In this document: positions 23,248 through 35,100 of the stretch, in pieces
Position numbering within the stretch: position 1 is the stretch's first letter
Layout: each line of letters begins with the position of its first letter
Assembly: GCA_907165275.2 (NCBI GenBank)
Contig: OU015651.1
Coordinates: forward strand, 7,276,501 to 7,340,500
Length of the DNA: 64,000 nucleotides
From: Zygaena filipendulae
Lineage: Eukaryota > Arthropoda > Insecta > Lepidoptera > Zygaenidae
Reading direction: 5' to 3'
Program-made: the position numbers and the translations under genes
The notes under the pieces: model-generated
What the model was told of the DNA's origin: nothing
Database searches by the model: none
The model's input: the letters and a program-made list of their open reading frames with translations, nothing else

Positions 23248-25035
23248 TTATTATGATTTGACATGCATGTTAAGAACCAAAAAGGTCTACATTAAGAAAA
23301 TAATATGTGAAAATCATCTCTTTTCTTGAAAATTAGGATGAGACTAAGTTCCTTCTATCTCATTATATTCTCAGAGAGAAGTTGTGACTGTGCCGCTATC
23401 GACAGGGTGGGTAGCCCAATGTTTTTGTTATTCATGGATTTGAATGTTGAATTTCGAAAAGAACTCGAGAATTACTCGCCCGTCTCTTATTTGAAAACTG
23501 TCTTTGTATGTAAATGATATAAAATTGGTCATGTCGCTACATTCAAATGGGTGAAAAATGTATCCAGTCCACTGTTCGTTACTTTTCTGTTATACAATAG
23601 TTCTTGTAGTAACGAAACGGCCAAGTCACATATTTTGACTTAAGTTAGAGTTTGTAAAGTTAGGCCTTGTAAAGTTAGCGCGTGTAGAGTTAGAATCTTC
23701 ACTCTACGTGAGATCTGATAACTTTTTGACAGGCGAGTCATATGGTCTTGTCTTGGCAATATTTTACATGAAAATGTTTTTGGTGGGATTTTATTTCTTT
23801 TTGTAAGCCAAAATTGCGGAAGTCTCATATAAACTTCCATCCCCTAGTTTAAGGGTTTGGGGGATAAAATTTTATATTTTTTTTGTTTGTGTATTATTAC
23901 TAACTTACATGCCAAATTTCAGCTTTCTATGACATAAGGAAATACCCTAAGAGTTTTGATGATCATCAATGAGTTAGTGAAGAAATCAGGATTTTTTAGA
24001 TATTAATAAAATCTAAAGTATAAGAGCTATGCAATTAAAACTTTATATGTTTAATAAATCTGCTATTTAAAACATATCCCGAGAATTTCGTTTATTTGGT
24101 ATAATCCAAACCCAAGTTATAAGGGTTCAATAAAACGACGAAGCACTTCAAGAAAAGGTAGGGTAGTGCCCTTGCGCTTCGCTTGGCTGGTCTTGGCGGG
24201 GGCACTACCTTACCCCCGGATTTAAAATTTTGCCAATGATAACATGACCCTGCATTATTTAAAAAAGAGATTAAACCTTCCTATAGGTTTATTAATTAGT
24301 CTAGCAAAAGAATCATAAAAATTGGTCAATGCAGTTTCTGATAAATTCGGACAATGAAGGTCAAACAGTGAACCTTCCCATTTGAATTTTTTTATCTATG
24401 TTTTCGTGGACAGTGGAAACTTTGGTACCATTACTTGGTTCTTTTCCGACTAATTTAGGAGTAAATTATTTTATTATATAATAGGGTAGTTTCCGGGGTA
24501 TAAAAATCAAAATTCTATTTAGTCAGTCAGATAATAAAAAAATACTAGACTCGTATTTTTTGCTTTTAGAAATTATTGTAAAAAATACGAAGATAAAACG
24601 TATTAAAGATTAGGAGTGGGGGCTCTTGACCTCATAACATGCTATAAACTGTAGCACGGCGTGACGTCACGCGACATTTTGACTTAATGTATCTCCGTTA
24701 TTTTTTCATTACGTAAAAAAATTAAAAAAAAACGAGTCCAACATTTTTTATTTATCTACAAGACCGACAAAAACTATTTGGTTGAGAAGCCCATTGAATT
24801 CAAGATTTTTATGGTTGAAATGGTCATCAGTGTTTAGCTACGTGGAAGCGAGTAGGTATAGATATGCAAGAAGCGTCTAGGTTTTTGGCCGTGAACAGGC
24901 ATATAACGCAGAGTAGGTACCTACGTTACGGACATGCACGAGTATGTCCAATGTACACATGTTAATATATTACCTACATAGCTGTGTACATAAAATCTCT
25001 CTGATAACGGCGCGACGCAGAATCTGCCGCTCTTT
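23248..25035. other. Intergenic between repo and the CUB/LDLa gene
   Basis: No gene recognised. It contains an imperfect hairpin (24160-24217, GGTAGGGTAGTGCCC facing GGGCACTACCTTACC). A segment at 24690-24760 (TTAATGTATCTCCGTTATTTTTTC) resembles one at 127-180, so this is another minor repeat family. Confidence 0.5.
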
Positions 25036-25071
25036 CAATTGAACTCAATTGCTTCCAATTGGTTTCAATTG
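25036..25071. promoter_or_regulatory. Four CAATTG boxes at exact 10-bp spacing
   Basis: CAATTG occurs at 25036, 25046, 25056 and 25066. Each is a palindromic E-box-type hexamer (CANNTG), and the 10-bp period places all on about the same face of the helix. It lies between two minus-strand genes, about 4.7 kb upstream of repo and 1 kb beyond the 3' end of the CUB/LDLa gene. Confidence 0.45.
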
Positions 25072-26112
25072 AAATGACCTCGCGCACTGACTCCGACCCG
25101 ACGCAAGCGACACTTTTACAATCTATCTTTTTTGGACATGACATAAACTTGCATTAAGATAAATATCATTCACAACACAACAGCTATATGTATCATCCAT
25201 TGACACAAAACTTTTGTAGCGTATAGGTAACTTAATCTAAAAAATCTAACATTGCCGTTCTTCACCAAGTGCCTAGGTTTATAAAGTAGGTATAGGTACC
25301 TACCTAGTTCTTTAACTTTAAGGATACAATGGAGAGTTATATAAAAAACATTAGCTTTCGAATACCTATTTAGTTTTTAATTGATTTTTAATTGATTATT
25401 TAATTTTTAATAACATTTTGCATCGAAGTCACAATATATAAAATAATATGTAGATGACTATTATTATTTATTATCTTACTATTTTCTATCTTGTTGAATG
25501 TTATACCTACTCATAATAATGAGTAAGTAAATAAAGTTATTATTAAATTACTTTTATTAGTAATGAGTAATACATATGTATGGTCCATGGTATGGAATAT
25601 ACCTAAGTGTTTAGCTTTTTCCTGAGTTGGTTTGTCACCTAAAACTCCAGATATTTCGGCACGTGTCACATCCGCTGTACAATTGGTCTTAATTAGGAAA
25701 TGGCGGCGCAGAGCGAACAATATAATGAGAGGATTGCCGTCTTTACTTTTATATACCTAGATACCTACTTACCTATGCACATATTTGAATCGTAAATTTT
25801 ATGCTAGTTTTCGTAACTAAGTATATTTTCTTGTATGCAAGTAGTATAATACGTTATTATTGTACATTTAAGGGGGCAACCGTTGAGTATAGGTACGTAC
25901 CTACAAGTAGATATACTTACCTTTATCTACTATTTTATTCATTGCAATACTTACGTTTAAATTGATGGTTGTCCTGTTAAATAAATACCTACTGGGTAGG
26001 TTTAAGGCAATGTAAAAACAAACTTATTTCTCAGATATTTTCATTAATATTTATATAAAATCACTAAAATAAACCTAAGTAAGTAGGTAAATTTGTACAT
26101 AAAACACTATTT

Positions 26113-29100
26113 TTAACGAAACGTGCGAGTATTCCTCTTGGATATTTTAATGCCTCTTGAGTGGCCCCAAAATCGCATAAAATCTCTACCTGGACCACTT
26201 TGTTCTTCATCTTCGTTGACCGTCTCCAAGTCGAAACTGCCACGCCGTGGTCCTCCAGTACCTAGGAATACGCTTCGTCGCCTAGGTAAGGCTGCACTGC
26301 TAATGACCTTCTCTACGATATCTGGTATACTAGTCGTTCCCTCTTCGAATCTTAAACGCTTTCGTGGATGACCAGAGTTGTCTGACATTTCCGAATTAAC
26401 TTGACAACATGCATCGGGAGCATGCGATGTACTGGGCGAAGTGTAGTCGTGAACGGTGCGCACATATTCGGTTGTATGCAACTCCTTTTCGTCTTTGATG
26501 GTACTGTCAATCTCGGCCTTTCGGTTTATTGTTGACTGTCTATTATTAAGCTGCGCGGATTCCAAACGTCTATCTCTAAGAAAATTCACAACGGCCAATT
26601 CGCTTGGTTTTGTCTGTTGACGTAATTTTCTTTCGACTTTAACAGATGGTAATTTTTTAGGTTCTTTACGATCTTCAGGGTTTGATTGGATTTTCTTTTT
26701 CATTTTTAAAAAGTGTGTCATATCCAAGCTCTCTCCTGTTTGAATAGCAACATCTGCTATGTTTTTGCGAGTCATATTACGTATTTCTAGCTCAGTAAAA
26801 GAGTACATTTGATGTGCTTCAACTGCATCAAGATCTTGTAAATTCTTATGTTTACATAACATGAAAAATGAACAGAATTTCCTTAAAAAATCACGAATCA
26901 CATTCTCCTTTTTATGATGATGAATGTAAGAGTACATATCATCGTCAAAAAGATTCGCCTGGAATGCCATTTTGCTCTCGCTGTCCATATCGGTAGGGGA
27001 TTTCATGACGGAGTCTAAATATAATCTGTAATGAAAATTGGTAAAATTAAAAAAACTTTCGATGTGGATTTCATAGAGTAGGTAGGTACCTATTATTTTT
27101 TCTAGGTGGAGTTTATTTACAATTAATACGTTTAACTAGGTACAACATAACTTAAAAAGTATCATAAAAGGTATGGCAAAATTAGCTACAAATATTTACA
27201 GAGCTGAGACTATACGTTATAACAAACAGGATAAGCGAAAAAATAATATTATAAGTTTTTCAGAATATGAAGAAAACAAACTCATTGAAAAAAACATCGC
27301 CCTTACAAATAGCTATAACTCCATTCAGAAGGTACACAAATACACGTAGCTCACTACGTTTGTGTACCTTCTTGTAGACACATATACAAGGCACGCGCTA
27401 CTACGCACACAGCGAGCAGAGCATCAGCGATGTTACCACGATCAAATCCTACTCATCAAATCAAATCCTACGATACCGGTAATGTGATATGTGTATGTAA
27501 AGCGATTGAGCGGTGAGCTGTCTTTTTGATTGATTTATTTTGTTTGATTTTTTTTTAATTCTTTTTATTTTATGAACATGTTTCTATCAGTGTATACTTT
27601 CAACACTGTAAATATTTGCAGCTAATTTTGCTACACCTTATGTATATTGCTATACATTTTTTGTATTTATTTGTATTAGATTAGTTATTTTGTGTACAGG
27701 AAAAGCTCGATGAACTCACATATTTTCTGCACCGCTCATGTACACGAAGAAAGCTTCAGAGACCTTGGGTACGCAGCGCTTGAGCCAGTAATGGATAATG
27801 TAAAGCAAGGTGAGAACGACCGCAAGGAAGGTAAAAGCTGCGAGGCACACGTTGTGCTGCAGCCCAAGAGCCACGCCACACAACAGCCGATCTTCGTCGT
27901 AAATATCTGCATTGAGATAAAGCAGCCCCTGTATCCAAGTTGACAATCTATTGTCATCAACGCTTTATAGAACTAAGGAACGCATCGTCAACTTTTGATT
28001 GACCAATTTTAAGTGAAATGACAATACGTTCCTCGGTTGTTTAAATAGCGTTATCAATCATAGCTTGTCAACTTGGCTAAGGGGGCTGGGATAAACACGT
28101 TGGTTTCTAAACAAGAGGCTTTGAGGTTATATTACGTTAGACATTAAAACTTCATTAGGTTTTGCAAATCATAATAATTAGAACAGGAACTCACAAGATC
28201 AAACATTTAGGATCTTGTGAGTTTCTATTCTAATTATTTTCGTAAAGCACACTTTACAAAAAAAATAACATAAAGTGGCCGTTTAGAATGTCTACAATGG
28301 AGTTACGATTTCATACGCCTTTCTTTTTAATTTCTTTAACTCTGTTATCACTCTAACCATACGCGCCGCAGTTGGGGATTCCATCGCAAGCGCTGGTGGA
28401 GTCAATGCACACGCGAGCGCCAGAGACTTGGCACTCGAGGTGCGATGGGGGGCAGCGCCCCTCCGTGTTTAATAGAGTAAGAGCAGTCGTGAACACTAGA
28501 GTCATGCGGTCCATCTGAATTAAACAAATTGTTAAATATTCAAGTCACTAATCCATATTAATGTTATAAATGCAAAAGTAACTCTGTCTGGCTGTTACCT
28601 TTGAAATTTTGATTAGATTGTTAAGGATACAGAAAAGAACATACCTATAACATTACTTTTTATCCCGGAATTCCATGCGGGAAAACCGAAGTTTACGCGG
28701 ATGAAACCGCGGGGAACAGTTAGTATTATAAAGGTAGTAGACAATAATGTCTTCGATTGATTTTTAACTGACTTCCAAAAAGGAGGAGGTTCTGCATTCG
28801 GCTGTATGTACTTATGTTTTTTTATGTATATTTACTGATTTCTTGAAGACAGTTGGACCTAAATATTTGAAAAAAAATTTTTTTGTTTGAAAAGGTATAC
28901 ATCCAAGTTGGTCCCATTGCCACCAAGTCGGGATAGTCCACTCCCGCCACAAGCTCGTCGTGAGCAGAAACCTAAGTGGGCAGACACAAGCGGGCTTGGC
29001 ACAGAATTTTTAGTTTTGTGATTTTGGAAGTCGGTTTTAATTTTTCACTCACCGAATTAACTTTAATTGATGATTAAATTTGTAATTTATTTATTTATTT

Positions 29101-29140
29101 ATTATTATTTATTTATTTATTTATTTTTTTTTTTTTTATT

Positions 29141-29177
<37 letters not shown>

Positions 29178-32100
29178 TTTTACAGAAAAAAAATCCGGTA
29201 ATAATTTATCTTGGTCATAGATTTACTTTGTGTCAAGTTTTGTCCAAATCGGTTTAACTGCTAAGGCGATCCGAATCCGAATCCGATGATTAAAAATTTA
29301 TAAAATAGTGTCCAGGTACTATATATTATATTGTGTACGGATTTCTTTTTACAAATTTTACAGTAGCTTTTAACTTTATAAATTGTAAAGTTTCAACGAG
29401 GCGGTCTTTTCGTAGAAACACTGCTACGCGCTACGACGCGTAGCTATAGTGCTACGGTTTATCGAACAGGAACCTACGAAATTATCATATTTACCGTAAA
29501 ATTGTTGATCGCAACGACGATTCGCGAGGAGTTGAATAGCAGCACATGCCGTGACTTGGGCTCGTGGAAGTCGCAGATATTAAATATCGCCGGTCCCACG
29601 TACTGGCCTAAGTAACGTAGAGCCGCGCGACTTTGGATCTGGTCAAATTAATGTTTGATATACATATAATAATAAGTATTAAGTTTATACGCAATAGGAA
29701 TATATGAAAACGATGACTTTTATCTATACTATCTAATATTATAAAGCTGAAGAGTTTGTTTGTTTGTTTGGTTGAACGCGCTAGTCTCCGGAACTACAGA
29801 ACGGAATTGAATAATTGTTTTTGTGTTGGATAGTCCATTTATCGAGCAAGGCTATTATAGGTTATAACATCACGATACGACTAATAGGAGTGGAGAAGCA
29901 ATGAAAAATGAGCTTCCATTGCGTACTCTGCGTAACCGGTTATAGATGTGAAATATATTTTAGTAGGTTTTTTCTCAAATTAACACGGGTGAAATCACGG
30001 GGCACAGCTAGTAATGAAATAAATGCAGTCATAAGAACAAAAAATATTTTTTCTTCGTTTATTTCTCTCCGGCAGCAGAGTTAACTTGTATCTAGAGTTA
30101 AATTAGTAGAAAATTATGAGTGTTTGTAATTTTTATACTTTCATCCAAAAACAAGTGTTCACAAAAAGATAGTTAGGTATGTAGGTAAGTATTTCAAATC
30201 CGTCCAGTCGTTTCAGCATTCTAGACTAACAACTAACATTATACATACACAAACACCGCATTTTTTGTATGTTAATAATTTGGTTGGTGTGACAATGTTA
30301 AGAAACATAAAACATAAATACCTATACAAAACTTTTCTTTATCTGTCTCTAATTTATACAAGATGTGGTAAAATTAGCTGCAAATATTTATAGGGATGAA
30401 TGCTGTCTAATTTTATTGACAGCTAAGACAGCATTCATCACTACTTTTATTGTACCGGAATAAAACGTACAGCTAGGTCGACCAGCGACATACCATACTC
30501 TATCTACATACGAAGATTCGTTCAAATTCATCTACTAGGTTCCGAGCAGTACGTGCACACTTGACTTTAATAGTGTACTATGTTACGTACCGCTAGTAAA
30601 TACAGTAGAAACAAAGATGAAAGTAATTTTATTTGACATAAAAAAACACAATTGAAATTTAATTAAAAGTAAAATCTAAAATTATTTTATATTTTTATCT
30701 AATACATAAAAATACCATTGCCAAAATTTACTCTAGCTCAGCATATGGCTTGACCCGGAGCTATAGCGCTGGTTTTCAGCTGGAAACAGGATTAAGTACC
30801 TATACCTACTTAAAATTAGAAAATTAATGGAAATATTATTGCCTCGTCATCGGGGAGTTCTACAAGCTGCGCGAACTCCTGTATGTCGGAGTGGGACATC
30901 ACAACGCCCGCCGTGGTGCTGGTGAGGTTGTGAGTTGTCATGTTGTGAGGACGCGCCTCTTCTATAGGCAAAGCTAGGATGTAGCGCTTGTCTCGCATTA
31001 CGCTAGAATACGATATATTAATTTATAAGAAGGCTTTTTTTCGTCTTACAGTGTCCGCACTCCGCAGTCCACTTATTTCTTCTAAACTACACAACGGATT
31101 TTGATGCGGTTTAGCTACTATCTTTTAAGGTATTTCTTTCGGAAGGTGTACCTATAATAATCTGTATGATAACCGTTGCTGAAGGAGTTCTGAAATTCAC
31201 ATGTTATTCACTAAAAAATAAATGTTTCTGCAGTAATCTAAAGCAAATTTTCAACATTCATCGACTTAGAAATGAACTTCTTTTGTTCCTAATCATCTTA
31301 CTTTTTGGATGACCTTGTTACTTGTTTTTCTGTTATATTTGTATTGCTTTGGGTGCTGTTATGCATTTCGTGTGGTTGACTCAGTGCTTCTACAATTGCC
31401 GGAACAGCTTGGACTACGTTCTCCCATGATTCATGATCTACTGTAAAACCAGTAACCACAGGATCCTTACTAACACTGAGAAATAATAGTTAAAACTTCA
31501 GGAAACAGATAGGTATTATTTAACATCTAAATGATGTGAATCCAATTGAAACCTTGCGTTATTAGAAACATCAACATCAGTTATGGTGACTTCAGTTTTA
31601 AAATTTCCATTATTTCCGTGTAATTCTTCAATAGTAAGCTTCGATCTTAAATTTTCTGAAAAGTTTTGGTTACCAATGTACATGAACGAAAACATACGTC
31701 ACAGCATGGCATAAGCATTTTTTTAAACCATAACGTTATTGATTACCTTTGAGTGAGTCATTAATTGCAGATGGAGTGTATAATAGTGGTATTGTTGTCA
31801 TAGTATTAAGTGTGGAATTTGAAACAGATTTATATTTAATTTCAGAGTCGTTTTCTGCGCCCGTTCCTATAGTTTTCGTCAGCGATATAAACTCACTGGT
31901 TCGGGCAGTTGAATCTTCAGAATCGACTATAGAACTAAAACTGAAACTTTTCATTAAAATACCTTCAGTGGTCTCTAGTTACAATTAAAATTTTGTTTTT
32001 AGTATAGGCACAGATGTATAGGTAGGTATGTATGAATGGCTGTCAAATTACCTTTTAGTAGATGAAAATGTGTTCAGAAAGAAATTTATATCGAACTTCT

Positions 32101-35100
32101 TAAATACATTTGTGCTAAAAGGATAACTGATTGAGATTTCATTATCATGTCCATATATTGATATATCTAAAAATGTGAAAATGCATAGGTAACAATAATT
32201 AATTCATCAACACTACCAATTCAGCTATCTACCTAGACGCTTAGATATAATAATACTAGCTGTTACCCGCGATTTCACCCGCCTTAATTTTGTAGTTCTG
32301 CGGGAATTCCGGGATAAATAATATCTTATGTCCTTTTCTGTACCCCTGACAACGTGTAGATATGCAAATTTTCGTGATGATCGGTTGAGCTGTTAAAGCG
32401 TGAAAGCATCACAAACAAACAAACAAACTGACTTTTGCATTTATTATAGTAAGGATTATAATTTATTCAAATAGATTTACTCGCACAATATAAGCTTTTT
32501 TAAATTATAATTTTATAATGCCTAATACCTTAAAACTTACCACGAAAAGTAAGTTTATTGATGTCTAAAATGTCTTGCTCTGACTCCGACGTGCTCATTT
32601 TAGTTACACTTTCGGTGTTTGTACTTTTTTCTGAATCGTACACTTTTATAATCTCACCGATATTATCCATAACTTTTAATGTATTATTTTCAACCGTAGG
32701 CGGAAGCTTTTCAACAGACACAAAGTTTTTTATAACATCATCAGAAGTGGTGACTGCATTAAAAATATCATCATGTTTATTGGTTTTGGACTTTATAGTT
32801 ACGAGATGAGGTATATTGTATCGAGTAATATCAGGTGGTCTGAAAAGATTTTTAAATATTTTTCATTATTAAAATTGTTTAGGTATAAGAATATTTAATT
32901 TTTCATGTACCTACCTATAGCTAATTATATTAAAGAATACTTTACAAATTATTTACTTTGTAAAATAAAGATGAGGTGTGAGTGTTGAAAAAAGCTTGAT
33001 TTTATTTTTCCTAAATCGCAAAAAGCTATTTCTAATAACATTAACTTTTTTAAATGGTCTGCCTTTCAATACTGATTTTCTTCGTTCATTATTTGAATAT
33101 GTGCTTGTAAGCCTGCAAAACAAAAGGTGTTTTATGTCAAAATATTTGATCCCCATTTTTTACTAACTACGTGTACTTACAAAATTTTTCAAAGCTAAGC
33201 TTTTATTTTTAATATTTTTAGGTACCTATCTATATACCTTACTTACAGTACCTACCTAAGTACTTACCTTAAATATATACTCATATTTTTGCTTACCTAT
33301 GGTCAGCTGTAAAATCAGCGATTTGGTAATCGAGTTGGTATTTTGTTTCGTTATTAGCTTCAGTACGACGCCAGTTTGGCTGTCTTTGTATAGAAAACTG
33401 CAGCAGCGGCATTATACTGGTACGGTACCTGATACCAGGCCTAGGGTGATGGTAATTATTAAGTTTAGAGAAAATTATAAGCTTACAAATAATAGGTATA
33501 CTAACAATAAAATAGCTAGTTCATCACAAACGTTTGACCAATCATCAACATAGTACCTATATATAAAAGAGTAACTACAGATACATATAGGTAATTAAGG
33601 TATCATCGTAATATAAATAATCCCATTTAGAGCTTGAACCAGATCGTTACCATTGTTTTTCATTTAAGTGGTAGATTTCCTAAAAATACCTTGGTTTAAC
33701 ATCGTAGAACACATCGAACGACTCGTCAAAATCGAAGGACTTCGATGGCGGACCCTCGCCGGGCACCAGGTCACCAGACACGTTAACAAGTGGTACCTCG
33801 ATTTGTATGAAATCATCGTCATTAACTTTAGCTCGAGAACTATGCAAGAGTAAAGTCTTCGATGAAGACTTGATATTGCTGTTTATAGTGGTCCGGTATC
33901 TATAAAAGCATTTTATTATTATCTATAAGAAGGTATCAGTAGATAGATATTTCTTAATATTTATAATACTAATATATAGCTGTTCCCGGCGGTTTCACCC
34001 ATGTTAACTTCGGACATCCCACGGATATTCCGAGATAAAAGTACTCACGTACTAGGTACCCTATATTTTCTCTATACCTACCCTTGACAACGTGTAGACA
34101 CGTGTTGACAACGTGTAGACACGTTGTCAAGGGTATACACAAAATTTATATAAAATTTGATGTAGTTTCTTCCGCGTAATTTCACAGTTTCCGTGGGAAA
34201 TCCTGGATTAAAATAGCTTAATTATGTCCTTCTCTGTACCCCTGGCAATGTGTATGCAAAATTTCGTGGTGATCGGTTGAGACGTTTAGCCGTGAAAGCG
34301 TAACAAACAAACAAACTCACTTTCGCATTTATAATATTAGTAAGGATAGGTACTACATTATTATCAGAGGCCTTATTCACTATGAACCCAACGCGTCGCG
34401 TTAAGATTGTTATCTTAACGCGACGCTACTAAAATCGTATCTCTCGTGCTCAAAGAAAAATCACTTCAAAAAATACATTAATAATTACAACGTTACTTTT
34501 GGCACAGAGAATATTAGTCTAATATTTTGGCATCTGGAGCGTTTAGGATTGTTTCGGGATGTGCGATATCGGCAAGGAATAATATTTGGTCATCTATACT
34601 CCTATACTAATATTATAAAGAGGTAAATTTTGTGAGTTTGTGACGTTGTAGTCTCTGGATCTAGTACCTACTTTGAAAAAACTTTCACTTATAGGAAACT
34701 AAGGTAGTCCTGAATGATATAGGGTACTTATAATATCCCGAAATTCAAACGGGAACTCCGAAATTACCGCGGGTGAAACCGCGAGGGACAGCTAGTCGCA
34801 GATATAAATGGGCAATCAACCCGGTTTAAGCCCGCTGCTTGGATTTTAACCCGATAAAAGCCTTAAACACTTGGGCATTTATCTATGGGTTTTTATCGGT
34901 TTTAAACCTAAGTCATCGATTTAACATTTTTAATATCGCTTAAAAGTCCGGTCCCGAGGCTAACGAATTTTTATTTAAAAAGTATTAAGTATTAAGAAGA
35001 AAAATAATTTTAAAAAGTAGGTACCCTTATGTTATTATGTTTAAAAATTTCGTGTCAATTACTTTCAGAGTTGATAGTTTCAGAGAGTACGACTATAGAA

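Noticed and set aside
27716..27960. Alternative frame of the receptor exon reading a different Cys-rich peptide
   Set aside because: The frame chosen completes the six-cysteine LDLa pattern and gives the membrane span.
31749..33166. Plus-strand frames opposite the receptor stalk exons
   Set aside because: Antisense shadows of minus-strand exons whose phases join consistently.
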